The position numbers and the translations under genes were made by a program. From Mycobacterium alsense (GTDB lineage: Bacteria; Actinomycetota; Actinomycetes; Mycobacteriales; Mycobacteriaceae): a stretch of DNA of 64,000 bases. The stretch covers positions 1 through 64,000 of the forward strand of contig NZ_MVHD01000017.1 in assembly GCF_002086635.1 (NCBI RefSeq), given 5' to 3'. The notes beneath the pieces were generated by a model that saw only the letters and a program-made list of their open reading frames with translations, was not told where the DNA came from and did not search any database. Each line of letters opens with the position of its first letter. Position 1 is the first letter of the stretch. Shown here piece by piece: positions 1 to 8,547 of this stretch.

Positions 1-276
1 GCTTTGGCACGGTCGGGGGCGCGGGCGGGGCCGGCGGCAATGGCGGTTACTCCGTCGGCGGGGCTAGTGGCCAATCCTTCTTCTGGAACTTCCTGGCCCA
101 CCCCGGCGGTGCGGGCGCTGGCGGCCTCGGCGGCAATGGGGGCATGGGCGGCAACGGAACGGCGGGCGACGCCGGTGCATCCGGACAAAATGGCTTTAGC
201 GGTGGCAACGGCGGGCCCCGGGGGTCCCGGCGGGCCTGGCGGTCCCGGTGGCCCGGGGGGACCGGGACCGCGCTAA
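1..276 (+). CDS. 3' end of a PE_PGRS-like glycine-rich protein, frame broken
   Basis: Only the C-terminal part lies in the window. Reading from base 3 gives Gly-Gly-Ala/Gly-Gly-Asn repeats (GGAGGAGGNGG, then GGLGGNGGMGGNG), the signature of mycobacterial PGRS domains. At a C4G5 run (216-224) this frame turns into Arg/Trp-rich nonsense. The frame one base over carries a clean GGPGGPGGPG tail ending in TAA at 274-276. Removing one C from the run joins the two frames perfectly, so this is either a real frameshift or a homopolymer sequencing error. If unrepaired, the first frame runs on to 371 and overlaps the next gene. The PE domain is not visible, so another Gly-rich surface protein remains possible. 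Confidence 0.6.
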   Translation, partial: ALARSGARAGPAAMAVTPSAGLVANPSSGTSWPTPAVRALAASAAMGAWAATERRATPVHPDKMALAVATAGPGGPGGPGGPGGPGGPGPR

Positions 277-312
277 GGACGCTCGCCAGCGGGGCGGGCC
301 TCCACCAGTTGT

Positions 313-318
313 TATACT
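313..318 (+). promoter_or_regulatory. Probable -10 box (TATACT) for the methyltransferase operon
   Basis: TATACT fits the mycobacterial SigA -10 consensus TAnnnT exactly. It sits in a short AT-rich patch 39 bases upstream of the ATG at 358, which would give a leader of about 30 nt. No clear -35 box is visible, which is common in mycobacteria. The element would drive the gene trio that follows. Confidence 0.45.
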
Positions 319-357
319 GGCTAAATAAAGCTGGCTACGACACTGGAAAGCAGGCGC

Positions 358-1290
358 ATGCCCCGCACTGACAACGACACCTGGGACCTGGCGACCAGCG
401 TGGGCGTGACGGCCACGATGGTCGCCGCGGCCCGGGCGATCGCCACCAAGGCCGACGCCCCGTTGATCGAGGACCGTTTCGCCGAGCCGCTGGTTCGCGC
501 CGTGGGCGTGGATTTCTTCACGCGTTGGGTCAACGGCGACCTCGACGCCGCCGACGTCGACCACGACGAGGCCGGCTGGAAGCTCGGCCACATGCCCGAC
601 GCGATGGCCGCGCGCACCCGGTTCTTCGACGCGTTCTTCAAGGGCGCCACCGATGCCGGAATCCGTCAGGCGGTGATCCTGGCGTCGGGCCTCGACGCGC
701 GCGCCTACCGGTTGGCCTGGCCCGCGGATCTGACCCTGTTCGAAATCGACCAGCCTCAGGTCGTCGAGTTCAAGGCATTGACCCTGAAGAAGTTGGGAGC
801 GGCCCCGGGAGCCGACTTGCGCAGCGTGGCAATCGATTTGCGCCAGGATTGGCCGAAGGCGTTGAAGGACGCCGGTTTTGACCCCGGCCGGGCCACCGCG
901 TGGATCGCCGAGGGCCTGTTCGGCTACCTACCGCCGGAAGCTCAGGACCGCCTGCTGGACAACGTCACCGCGCTCAGCGCCGACGGCAGCCGCCTGGCCT
1001 GCGAGGCCGTCCCGGATCTGCCGCATGTCGACCGCCAACGCGCGCGGGAGCTGATGCGCGAAGCCGCCGCCAAATGGCGTGAGCACGGCCTGGACCTGGA
1101 GTTCGCCGACCTTGGCTTCGAGGGCGAGCGCAACGACGTGGCCACCTACCTGCGAGACCTGGGCTGGCGCACCGAGGGCACCCCGATGCGCGAGCTTCTG
1201 GCCGACTTCGGCCTGTCGGCCATCCCGCAGACCAATGACTCGGTCTCGGCGGCCGACACCGTCTACTACACGTCCATACTGAGTCGATGA
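358..1290 (+). CDS. SAM-dependent methyltransferase, TIGR00027 / LCMT-like family
   Basis: 310 aa, the usual length for the expanded mycobacterial family of putative SAM-dependent O-methyltransferases (leucine carboxyl methyltransferase fold). Recognisable blocks are the N-terminal [20 protein letters not shown], the SAM-binding loop [13 protein letters not shown] around residues 101-113, and [15 protein letters not shown] around residues 181-195. The ATG start follows a purine-rich GGAAAG. Its stop overlaps the next gene by 4 bp (ATGA), so the two are translationally coupled. The methyl acceptor is unknown for almost all members; lipids or small carboxylic acids are guesses. Confidence 0.9.
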   Translation: MPRTDNDTWDLATSVGVTATMVAAARAIATKADAPLIEDRFAEPLVRAVGVDFFTRWVNGDLDAADVDHDEAGWKLGHMPDAMAARTRFFDAFFKGATDAGIRQAVILASGLDARAYRLAWPADLTLFEIDQPQVVEFKALTLKKLGAAPGADLRSVAIDLRQDWPKALKDAGFDPGRATAWIAEGLFGYLPPEAQDRLLDNVTALSADGSRLACEAVPDLPHVDRQRARELMREAAAKWREHGLDLEFADLGFEGERNDVATYLRDLGWRTEGTPMRELLADFGLSAIPQTNDSVSAADTVYYTSILSR

Positions 1291-1922
1291 CGTCTGCGCA
1301 ACGTCGCGGTCTCAACGACGCGATCACCCGGATGTGGAGCTTCCTCGCACCGGCCTACGACCTCCCGTTTTTGCAGCAGTGGGTGTACCGCCCGCCGCAC
1401 GACGAGGTGATCGCCCAGCTGCGCGACCACAACGCGCGCAAGATCGCCGACATCGCCTGCGGCACAGGCATCCTCAGCGACCGCATCGAACGCGAACTGC
1501 ATCCCGACGCGATCTACGGCGTCGACATGTCCGACGGCATGCTCGCCCAGGCCCGCGCCAGGTCCACCCGGGTGCAGTGGATGCGCGCCCCGGCCGAGCA
1601 GCTGCCCTTCGACGACGGGGCGCTGGACGCCGTCGTGACGACCTCGGCGTTTCACTTCTTCGACCAGCCGGCGGCCCTGCGGGAATTCCATCGCGTCTTG
1701 GCGCCCGGCGGGCTGGTGACCGTCTCGGCGCTCAGCACGCGGCGACCGCTGTTGCAGGCGTCCTCCTCCAACAGGTGGAAGCCGCAGCACAACGCGTCGC
1801 CGGCCGAGATGCGAAGTCTGTTCGAGGGCGCCGGATTCACCGTCAGCGACCAGCACCGCATTCCGCGGCCGCTGTGGACGCGCATCGTGTCCGACCTCAT
1901 CACCGTCGGCACCAAGGCCTGA
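1287..1922 (+). CDS. Class I SAM-dependent methyltransferase (Methyltransf_11 type)
   Basis: 211 aa. The Rossmann-like SAM motif [15 protein letters not shown] is near residue 52, motif [14 protein letters not shown] near residue 75, an acidic [12 protein letters not shown] follows, then [16 protein letters not shown]. This matches the Methyltransf_11 family acting on small molecules or lipids. The ATG overlaps the preceding methyltransferase stop, and the next gene starts 5 bp downstream, so all three are probably one operon. It is unrelated in detail to the upstream methyltransferase, so this is not a tandem duplication. The substrate is unknown. Confidence 0.88.
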   Translation: MTSAQRRGLNDAITRMWSFLAPAYDLPFLQQWVYRPPHDEVIAQLRDHNARKIADIACGTGILSDRIERELHPDAIYGVDMSDGMLAQARARSTRVQWMRAPAEQLPFDDGALDAVVTTSAFHFFDQPAALREFHRVLAPGGLVTVSALSTRRPLLQASSSNRWKPQHNASPAEMRSLFEGAGFTVSDQHRIPRPLWTRIVSDLITVGTKA

Positions 1923-1927
1923 CCCCG

Positions 1928-2848
1928 TTGAAGTTCGCTTTTCCGCTCCCGCACATGCTGCGCCTCAAGGCACTCACCCAGCCGTGGGAGGCTGGAGTCA
2001 CCGGCGCGGATCAGACCCGAATGGTCAAGCGGGCCGAAGCGATGGGCTACGACATGATCGCGATCCCCGAGCATTTCGTCATCCCCACCGACCACGTCGA
2101 GCTGTCCGGCCCGCATTACCTGCAGTCGACCGTCGCCCAGGCCTACGTCGCGGGGGCCACCGAGAAGATCCGGCTCAATTCGTGCGTCACGGTGTTGCCG
2201 CTGCAGCATCCCATCGTGCTGGCCAAGGCGCTGGCCACCGCCGACTGGATGAGCAGCGGTCGCATGATGGTGACCTTCGGAGTCGGTTGGCTACAACGCG
2301 AATTCGACGTGCTGGGGGTGCCGTTCCGCGAACGGGGCCGGATCGCCGACGAGTATCTCGAGGCGATCATCGAACTGTGGACCAGCGAATCGCCGCGCTT
2401 CGAGGGCCACTATGTGTCGTTTCGGGACATGGCCTTCGAGCCCAAACCCGTCCAGAAACCCCATCTCCCGATCTGGGTCGGGGGCGACGCCGACGCCGCC
2501 CTCAAGCGCGCCGCGCGGTTCGCCTCCGGTTGGTGGCCCTTTCTGACCCCGCCCGAAAAGATCGGCGAGCGTGTCGAATTCATCAAGGGTCAACCCGGCT
2601 ACGACGGGCGCCCGTTCGAGGTCATGCACGGCCTGGGCACCACCCGCGTCGGTGAGGGTCATCGCGTCGTGCGGGATCCGCGCGCGCGTGCCGGCGCGAG
2701 CACGCAGGAGATCGTCGATCGCTTGAACGGGCTCGCCGAGCAGGGGGTGACCTTCAGCGCCGTGCCGGTTCCCGCCGTCCGGGATGTCGAGGAGTACCTC
2801 GACTACGCCCAGTGGGTGATCGAGGAGATCAAGCCCCGAGTGCCCTGA
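1928..2848 (+). CDS. LLM-class F420-dependent oxidoreductase
   Basis: 306 aa from a TTG start (MKFAFPLPHML) 5 bp after the previous stop. The frame stays open far upstream over the methyltransferase, but similarity to the family begins here. Family blocks are AEAMGYDMIAIPEHF, SCVTVLPLQHPIVLAKAL, the TFGVGWLQREFDVLGVPF segment and RGRIADEYLEAI, followed by PHLPIWVGGDADAALKRAAR, typical of TIGR03619-like F420 enzymes. Such proteins use reduced or oxidised coenzyme F420 for hydride transfer on carbonyls or alcohols. Operon partners are two methyltransferases, suggesting oxidation and methylation of one small molecule; this is inference. Confidence 0.87.
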   Translation: MKFAFPLPHMLRLKALTQPWEAGVTGADQTRMVKRAEAMGYDMIAIPEHFVIPTDHVELSGPHYLQSTVAQAYVAGATEKIRLNSCVTVLPLQHPIVLAKALATADWMSSGRMMVTFGVGWLQREFDVLGVPFRERGRIADEYLEAIIELWTSESPRFEGHYVSFRDMAFEPKPVQKPHLPIWVGGDADAALKRAARFASGWWPFLTPPEKIGERVEFIKGQPGYDGRPFEVMHGLGTTRVGEGHRVVRDPRARAGASTQEIVDRLNGLAEQGVTFSAVPVPAVRDVEEYLDYAQWVIEEIKPRVP

Positions 2849-2858
2849 CGCCAACCCG

Positions 2859-3986
2859 TCAGGGCATGACGCTGGCCTCCAGCGACCGGCACAGCAATTC
2901 GCGATGATGCGTCGCGTCGCCGCAGAGGAGCGCATTCGTTCGGGCGCGCCTCAAATACAGGTGCAGATCGTGCTCCCAGGTGAAGCCGACCCCACCGTGG
3001 AGCTGCAGGGCTTCCCCCGCGACCCGCGAGATCGACTCCGAGGCACAGACTTTGGCCACGCTGACCGCGCGCGCGTGGTCGGCGGTCTGCGCGTCGACCG
3101 CCATCGCCGCGTAATACGTCGCCGCCGTCGCGGCCTGCACCCACATCCGGATGTTGGCGCACTTGTGTTTGACCGCCTGGTAGCTGCCCACCGGCCGACC
3201 GAATTGCACGCGCTGGGCAACGTAGTCCAGCGTCATCTCCAGCAGGCGCTTACCGACCCCGGTCAGTTCCGCGCAGGCCAACACCACGTTGAGGTGCGAC
3301 GACCGCGCGATTTCGGCCGACGCCGACCCTTCGCCGGCGCACAGCGCGTCGCCGGCGACGCTGACGCCCGCGAAGGTGACGTCGCAGTAGGCGCGGGTGA
3401 CGTCGAGGGTCCGCTGGCGCTCGATCCGCAGGCCGGCAGAGTCGGTGGGTACCAGGAAGCGCGCGGCCCGCCCGTCGAGGAGGGCGTCAACCAACAGCCA
3501 CTGCGCCGAATCCGCGTCTTGCACAGTGGCTTTCACGCCATTCAGGACGTAGCCACCCGGATGCGCCTCCGCCCGCGCACGGATCCCCGCCGCGGACCAC
3601 GGTTGTCCTGGCTCGGCGAACGCCCAGGCCGCGGTTGCCGACCCTTCGGCCAGCGACTGGAGGATCTTCGGCCTGCCTGCGATCTTTGACCGCACGATGG
3701 CATCGGCGACCACCACGGTCGGGATGAACGGAGTCGGCGCCAGGCTGCGGCCGTGTTCTTCGGCCACCAGCGCCAGGTCGACCAACTGCTGCCCCAACCC
3801 GCCGTCGGCCTCGGGTATCGCCAGGGCCGGCCAGCCGAGTTCGGCGCCCAGCCGCCACAGTTCGGGGTCGAACCCGGTGCCCTGCTCGGCGATTTTGCGC
3901 GTGACGTCGAGCGGGGCCTTGGCCGCCAGCAACGAGCGGGACGAGTCGACGAGTCCGCGTTGTTCGTCGCTGAGCTCGAAGTCCAC
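2859..3986 (-). CDS. Acyl-CoA dehydrogenase (FadE family)
   Basis: 375 aa, standard length. The N-terminal MDFELSDEQRGLVDSSRSLL, the GWPALAIPEADGGLG block, FGRPVGSYQAVKHKCANI and HGGVGFTWEHDLHLYLRRA are classic ACAD/FadE motifs. The last block is common in FadE proteins that work as heteromeric partners in steroid side-chain degradation. It catalyses FAD-dependent alpha,beta-desaturation of an acyl-CoA. It is divergent from another FadE at 4092 across a 105-bp gap, so the two may be co-regulated and could form an alpha2-beta2 pair. Chain specificity cannot be read. Confidence 0.92.
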   Translation of the reverse strand: MDFELSDEQRGLVDSSRSLLAAKAPLDVTRKIAEQGTGFDPELWRLGAELGWPALAIPEADGGLGQQLVDLALVAEEHGRSLAPTPFIPTVVVADAIVRSKIAGRPKILQSLAEGSATAAWAFAEPGQPWSAAGIRARAEAHPGGYVLNGVKATVQDADSAQWLLVDALLDGRAARFLVPTDSAGLRIERQRTLDVTRAYCDVTFAGVSVAGDALCAGEGSASAEIARSSHLNVVLACAELTGVGKRLLEMTLDYVAQRVQFGRPVGSYQAVKHKCANIRMWVQAATAATYYAAMAVDAQTADHARAVSVAKVCASESISRVAGEALQLHGGVGFTWEHDLHLYLRRARTNALLCGDATHHRELLCRSLEASVMP

Positions 3987-4045
3987 GCACGACTCCTCGG
4001 GTCAAAGACGGGTGGAAAGCCACAAAAGACAATTGCCAAGATAAC

Positions 4046-4057
4046 AGTACACTGATT
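4046..4057 (+). promoter_or_regulatory. Shared promoter motif AGTACACTGATT between divergent fadE genes
   Basis: TACACT (4048-4053) fits the -10 consensus and lies 38 bp before the ATG at 4092. The embedded CAGTACACTG is an inverted repeat (CAGT-AC-ACTG), as expected for a small dimeric operator. The same 12 bases occur inverted immediately before the enoyl-CoA hydratase at 28983. Whether this is a repressor site or simply a -10 context is not decidable here. Confidence 0.4.
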
Positions 4058-4091
4058 AAGGTGATAGGGCCTAGTCGTCGGAGGGGGTGGG

Positions 4092-5270
4092 ATGCGTCTC
4101 AGCCAGGACACGGAGCTGGACCTGCTACGCCAGCGAGTCCGCGCCCTGGCAGCCGAGCACGCGCCGCGGCTTCACACCCGCACCGGCGTTCGCGCCCCGG
4201 AGGCACACGAAATTCCGGCGTTGCGCGAATGGACGGCCCGCCTGTTTTCCGAAGGGCTCCTCGGGGTGCACTGGCCGGTTGACTACGGCGGCCTGCCCGA
4301 CCCGCACCCGTTACATGAGTCGGTGGTGAGCGAGGAGCTGATCCGTGCGGGGGCGCCGGGACCCGTGGGGGGCGGGCTGCTGGCCGCGTCGGCGATCATC
4401 GACTTCGGGACCACGGCGCAAAAGGATTTCTTCCTGCCGCGGATTCGCTCGGGCGAAGACATCTGGTGCCAGCTGTTCAGCGAACCGGAAGCCGGCAGCG
4501 ATCTCGCCAGCCTGCGCACCCGGGCCCGGCGCGACGGTGACTGCTGGGTCGTCGACGGCCAGAAGGTCTGGACCACCAACGGCCAGCACGCCGACTGGGG
4601 CTACCTGCTGGCCCGCACCGACCCCGAAGCCGAAAAGCACGGGGGCATCACGGCATTCGCGCTGGACATGCGCACCCCGGGCGTCACCGTGCGCCCCCTG
4701 CGTGAAATCACCGGCACCTGCGACTTCAACGAAGTGTTCCTCGACGCCGTCCGGATACCGGCCGACCGCGCGATCGGCGCCGTCAACCGGGGATGGGCCG
4801 TGACCACCGCGAGCCTCGCGCGGGAACGCTCCGGGGCGGGCAGCGGCGTGGCGCTCTTCGGCGCGCTCGAGCGGCTGCTGCGGCTGGCGCGCCACGTGCG
4901 CCGCGACGGGACACCGGTCATCGAACGTGACGACGTCCGCCAGGCGATCGGCGGTTTCGTCGCCGATGTCCATGTCAATTCGCTGGTTTCGGCGTTCGGT
5001 GAGTCCCGGCTGCTGCACGGGTCGGGTGACGCCGGCGACGCGGCGATCTCGAAGATCCTCTTCAGCGAGGTCAACCTCGCGCTGCACGAGTACGGGATGA
5101 CGCTGCAGGACCATGCCGGCGTGCGCACCGAGGGGGATCCGCAGGCCCTCGACGAGGGCTGGTGGCAGGACGCCTTCCTCTACGCGCGGGCCTTCACCAT
5201 CGCCGGCGGTACCAACGAGGTGCTGCGCAACGTCATCGCCGAACGGGCCCTCGGGCTGCCGCGGGGATGA
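4092..5270 (+). CDS. Acyl-CoA dehydrogenase (FadE family)
   Basis: 392 aa. ATG preceded by GGAGGGGGTGGG, a strong ribosome-binding site. Diagnostic ACAD blocks are IWCQLFSEPEAGSDLASLRT, WVVDGQKVWTTNGQHADWG and the C-terminal FTIAGGTNEVLRNVIAERAL. FAD-dependent desaturation of an acyl-CoA is expected. It heads a plus-strand series that continues with only short gaps through the amidohydrolase, yrbE and mce genes to about 17 kb, so it may belong to the same transcription unit as the importer. The oppositely oriented FadE at 2859 is a plausible heteromeric partner. Confidence 0.93.
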   Translation: MRLSQDTELDLLRQRVRALAAEHAPRLHTRTGVRAPEAHEIPALREWTARLFSEGLLGVHWPVDYGGLPDPHPLHESVVSEELIRAGAPGPVGGGLLAASAIIDFGTTAQKDFFLPRIRSGEDIWCQLFSEPEAGSDLASLRTRARRDGDCWVVDGQKVWTTNGQHADWGYLLARTDPEAEKHGGITAFALDMRTPGVTVRPLREITGTCDFNEVFLDAVRIPADRAIGAVNRGWAVTTASLARERSGAGSGVALFGALERLLRLARHVRRDGTPVIERDDVRQAIGGFVADVHVNSLVSAFGESRLLHGSGDAGDAAISKILFSEVNLALHEYGMTLQDHAGVRTEGDPQALDEGWWQDAFLYARAFTIAGGTNEVLRNVIAERALGLPRG

Positions 5271-5325
5271 CCCGGCCAATAAGTCCAAAGAATTAACTGA
5301 TCGGCCTATTACGCAGGAGGATCGG

Positions 5326-6492
5326 ATGCCACTGCAGGACTGGATGAAGATCATTTCGGTCGACGATCACGTGATCGAGCATCCCCGGGTCTGGCGCGAC
5401 CGGTTGCCCGCGAAATACCACGACGCAGGGCCGCAGATCATCGAGACGGCCGAGGGCCACCAGGTTTGGCGCTACGAGGGCCAGCTGTACCCCCAGATCG
5501 GCCTGAACGCGGTCGCCGGAAAACCCCCGTCGGAGTACGGCATGGAACCGGTGCGCTACGACCACATGATCCCGGGCTGCTACGACCCGGTCGAACGCGT
5601 CAAAGACATGGACATCGACGGTGTGCACGCGGCGCTGTGCTTCCCGTCGTTCCCCGGCTTCGGGGGCGGGGTGTTCCAGCGGGCCGAAGACAAAGAGCTG
5701 GCGCTGCTGTGCGTTCGCGCCTGGAACGACTTCCAGGTCGACGAATGGTGTGCCAGCGCGCCCGAGCGGCTGATACCACTGGCGCTGCTGCCCACGTGGG
5801 ATCCGGCGCTGGCGGCCGCCGAGGTGGAACGGCTGGCCGGCATCGGCACCAAGGCCGTTTCGTTCCCGGACAGCCCGGTCCCGCTGGGGCTGCCGTCGTT
5901 CCATCACAAGACCCATTGGGAGGTGCTGTGGGATGCGCTGGAGGCGGCCGACATGCCGGTGTGCCTGCACTTCGGTTCCGGCGGCTACGTGCCCGGCTAT
6001 TCGTTCGCCGCACCGGCACAACCGGATGATTTCCCGCCCTTTGCCGTTGCCATAGCGACCTTTTCGACGAACCTGATGTGGTCGACGGCCGACCTCGTGT
6101 TCTCGGGCCTGCTGCAGCGTCACCCGAATCTGAAGTTCATGTTGTCCGAGGGCGGCATCGGCTGGATCCCGTACATCCTCGAGCGCCTCGACTACACCTG
6201 GGAGCGGCACCGCTGGTATCAGAACATCAGCCGGGTCGATCGGCCGTCGGACCTGTTCAAGCGGCACATCTGGGGCTGCTTCATCGACGACGTCCACGGG
6301 GTGGCCTCGCGGGACGCGATCGGCATCGACAAGATCCTGATCGAAGTCGACTATCCCCATTCGGATTCCAACTGGCCCAACAGCCGCAAGCGCATCGCCG
6401 AGAACCTGATCGAGGTGTCCGACGAGGACACGCACCGCATCGTCGAGCTGAACGCGCGCGAGTTGCTGCATTTCGGAGACGGCGCGCGGTGA
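5326..6492 (+). CDS. Amidohydrolase family 2 protein (metal-dependent hydrolase)
   Basis: 388 aa from the ATG that follows GCAGGAGG (5313-5320) at ideal spacing. The N-terminal ISVDDHVIEHP supplies the D-x-H type metal motif, MPVCLHFGSGG carries a central His, LKFMLSEGGIGWIPYI is a family block, and IEVDYPHSDSNWP holds the C-terminal Asp. This is the PF04909 TIM-barrel group that includes ACMSD-type decarboxylases and many mycobacterial hydrolases next to FadE genes. It may act on a ring-cleavage or lactone intermediate, but that is inference. The stop overlaps the next start by 4 bp. Confidence 0.9.
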   Translation: MPLQDWMKIISVDDHVIEHPRVWRDRLPAKYHDAGPQIIETAEGHQVWRYEGQLYPQIGLNAVAGKPPSEYGMEPVRYDHMIPGCYDPVERVKDMDIDGVHAALCFPSFPGFGGGVFQRAEDKELALLCVRAWNDFQVDEWCASAPERLIPLALLPTWDPALAAAEVERLAGIGTKAVSFPDSPVPLGLPSFHHKTHWEVLWDALEAADMPVCLHFGSGGYVPGYSFAAPAQPDDFPPFAVAIATFSTNLMWSTADLVFSGLLQRHPNLKFMLSEGGIGWIPYILERLDYTWERHRWYQNISRVDRPSDLFKRHIWGCFIDDVHGVASRDAIGIDKILIEVDYPHSDSNWPNSRKRIAENLIEVSDEDTHRIVELNARELLHFGDGAR

Positions 6493-6803
6493 CCTCGGGG
6501 GAGGGGTCCCACGACGGCACCGTCGAGCGCCGCGAAGGTGACGACTACGACCTGCTGACCTTCGGCGAGGTCCGCGCGCGGCTGGCCGAGCTGCTGGCCG
6601 TGGAAAAGGATGAGCTCGCTCGCCTCGTTCGGCAGGCCGGTCCCGACGACGCTCGGGTGCGCCGGCTCAAGGAGCGCATCGCGCTGCTGGAGTCCAGCGA
6701 TACGCGCTATCGAGACCTCGCTCGCACGAACGAGCCATTCGCACGAAGGTTCGGGCCCAACGGGTTAGCGCCGCCCGACGCGGACGCGCCGCGGTGGACC
6801 TGA
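6489..6803 (+). CDS. Small charged helical protein of unknown function
   Basis: 104 aa from GTG at 6489, overlapping the amidohydrolase stop (GTGA). The protein is rich in Glu, Arg and Leu; the segment from about residue 22 to 75 (FGEVRARLAELLAVEKDEL, then ARVRRLKERIALLESS) looks like a two-helix coiled coil. I do not recognise a named domain. Its position, translationally coupled to the amidohydrolase and immediately upstream of yrbE-A, suggests an accessory or assembly role, but there is no direct evidence. Codon use and GC match the neighbours, so it looks like a genuine gene. Confidence 0.65.
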   Translation: MTSGEGSHDGTVERREGDDYDLLTFGEVRARLAELLAVEKDELARLVRQAGPDDARVRRLKERIALLESSDTRYRDLARTNEPFARRFGPNGLAPPDADAPRWT

Positions 6804-6829
6804 GCGGGAACGAACGGGGGGCAGGGTCA

Positions 6830-7684
6830 ATGGCGACACCACAAACGGAACAGCCGGAATCGGCGGTCGAACTGATCGGCGACTGGGCGCAGGGGTATGT
6901 CCGACGCCACCAGGTCGCGTCGCTGGAAACCGTTGGCGGCCAATGCGTGCTGGCGGTGCGGGCGTTCCAGTATTTGTTCCTCGACATCGCCCGGTGGCGC
7001 TTCCCCTTCGCCGAATTCGTGGAGCAGGCGGCCTTCATGGCGGCCACGGCGGTGCTGCCCACGATGTGCGTGGCCATCCCCATCGGCGTCACCCTGCAAA
7101 TCCAGTTCGCCTTGCTGGCGGGCCAAGTCGGCGCGACATCGCTGGCGGGGGCGGCCAGCGGCATCGCGGTCATCCGGCAGGGCGCCCCGCTGGTCGCGGC
7201 GCTGCTGATGGCGGCGGCGGTCGGTTCGGCGGTCTGCGCGGACCTGGGCTCCCGCACGATTCGGGAAGAGATCGATGCCCTGGAGGTGCTGGGGATCTCG
7301 GCAATACGCAGGCTGGTGGTCCCGCGGCTGGCCGCGGCGATGGTGGTCGGGCTGGCGCTGACCGGGCTGGTGTGCTTCATCGGCTTTCTGGCCGGCTACC
7401 TGTTCAACACCTACGCCCAGGGCGGCGCTCCCGGCAGTTTCGTGACGACGTTCGCATCGTTCGCGACCGTCGGCGACCTCGTCCTGACGCTGATCAAGGC
7501 GGTGGTGTTTGCGGCGATCGTCGTCGTGGTCGCCTGCGACAAGGGCTTGACCACCAAGGGCGGTCCGGCCGGGGTGGCGAACTCGGTGAACGCCACCGTG
7601 GTGGCGTCCATCCTGCTGCTGATGATCACCAACGTGGTCTTCACCCAGATGTATGTGCTGCTGTTCCCGAAGGCGTCGCTGTAG
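6830..7684 (+). CDS. YrbE/MlaE-type ABC transporter permease, first of pair (YrbE-A)
   Basis: 284 aa from the ATG at 6830, which follows a GGGGGGCAGGG ribosome-binding stretch. A GTG at 6794 is in frame but overlaps the previous gene and lacks a good site. Several hydrophobic helices are evident, for example AAFMAATAVLPTMCVAIPIG and VVGLALTGLVCFIGFLAGYL. The cytoplasmic loop DLGSRTIREEIDALEVLGIS is the conserved MlaE motif that contacts the ABC ATPase. With YrbE-B it forms the inner-membrane permease of an Mce lipid importer; the ATPase (MceG) is normally encoded elsewhere. Confidence 0.93.
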   Translation: MATPQTEQPESAVELIGDWAQGYVRRHQVASLETVGGQCVLAVRAFQYLFLDIARWRFPFAEFVEQAAFMAATAVLPTMCVAIPIGVTLQIQFALLAGQVGATSLAGAASGIAVIRQGAPLVAALLMAAAVGSAVCADLGSRTIREEIDALEVLGISAIRRLVVPRLAAAMVVGLALTGLVCFIGFLAGYLFNTYAQGGAPGSFVTTFASFATVGDLVLTLIKAVVFAAIVVVVACDKGLTTKGGPAGVANSVNATVVASILLLMITNVVFTQMYVLLFPKASL

Positions 7685-8545
7685 ATGACCGCGGCGAGCC
7701 GGTACTACCCGAGGGGGGTGCGGCCCCTCATCACGGCGACGCGACCGGTCGCCGACATCGGCATCCGCCTCGGGCACATGCTCACGTTCTTCACGCGCGC
7801 CGTGGCCGGGATACCCGTGGCACTGACCCGGTACCGCAAGGAGTTTCTGCACATCCTGTCCGACGTCACGTGGGGCAACGGGTCCATCGTGGTGGGTGGC
7901 GGCACGGCGTGGGTGATCATCCTGCTGGGCGCGACCGCCGGCGCGATCGTCGGAATCGAGGGATACCAAGCGCTGCACCTGCTCGGGATGGCCCCGGCGA
8001 CGGGGTTGGTGTCGTCGACCGTGGGCACCCGTGAGCTTGCCCCGATCATGGCGTCGCTGGCCTTCGCATCGCAGGCGGGTTGCCGATACACCGCCCAGTT
8101 GGGTTCGATGCGCATCTCCGAGGAGATCGACGCGGTGGAATCGCTGGCGATCCGCCCGATTCCGTACCTGGTGACCACCCGATTGCTGGCGTCGGTCCTC
8201 GCGATCATCCCGCTCTACATCGTCTGCCTGATCGTGAATTACATTGCCGTGCAAAGCGTTGTGACCTTCTCGGGTGGGCTGTCCGGCGGTTCCTTCGAGC
8301 ACTACTTCCGGCTGGTGCTCAACGGAACCGACATCTTCTACTCGGTGGTGAAGGCGGTAATCTTTGTCCTCATCACCTCGACCATCCAGTGCTACTACGG
8401 GTTTTTCGCCGGCGGGGGCCCGCAAGGGGTCGGGGTCGCGGCCGGCCGCGCGATGCGCGCCAGCGTCTCGGTGATGATCATCGTCAACCTGCTGCTCACC
8501 GTGGGTTTGTGGGGCATCGGCTCCGGCGCAAGGCTCGGTGGTTGA
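7685..8545 (+). CDS. YrbE/MlaE-type ABC transporter permease, second of pair (YrbE-B)
   Basis: 286 aa. The ATG abuts the TAG of YrbE-A directly. The coupling loop QLGSMRISEEIDAVESLAIR parallels the one in YrbE-A, and the protein shows the same multi-helix pattern (GGGTAWVIILLGATAGAIVG, LLASVLAIIPLYIVCLIVNY). It pairs with YrbE-A in the Mce importer. The 5-6 TM MlaE fold and gene order yrbE-A, yrbE-B, mceA-F are exactly those of other mycobacterial mce loci. Confidence 0.94.
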   Translation: MTAASRYYPRGVRPLITATRPVADIGIRLGHMLTFFTRAVAGIPVALTRYRKEFLHILSDVTWGNGSIVVGGGTAWVIILLGATAGAIVGIEGYQALHLLGMAPATGLVSSTVGTRELAPIMASLAFASQAGCRYTAQLGSMRISEEIDAVESLAIRPIPYLVTTRLLASVLAIIPLYIVCLIVNYIAVQSVVTFSGGLSGGSFEHYFRLVLNGTDIFYSVVKAVIFVLITSTIQCYYGFFAGGGPQGVGVAAGRAMRASVSVMIIVNLLLTVGLWGIGSGARLGG

Positions 8546-8547
8546 GG

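Noticed and set aside
2859-3986. Long open frames on the strand opposite to the FadE gene and to many other genes
   Set aside because: High GC removes stop codons from shadow frames; they have Arg/Pro/Gly-rich composition, no motifs, and the opposite strand holds a recognisable enzyme.
4061-4282. Small frame starting with GTG exactly at the expected transcription start
   Set aside because: It overlaps the FadE coding region in another frame, has no domain, and FadE has a perfect ribosome-binding site.
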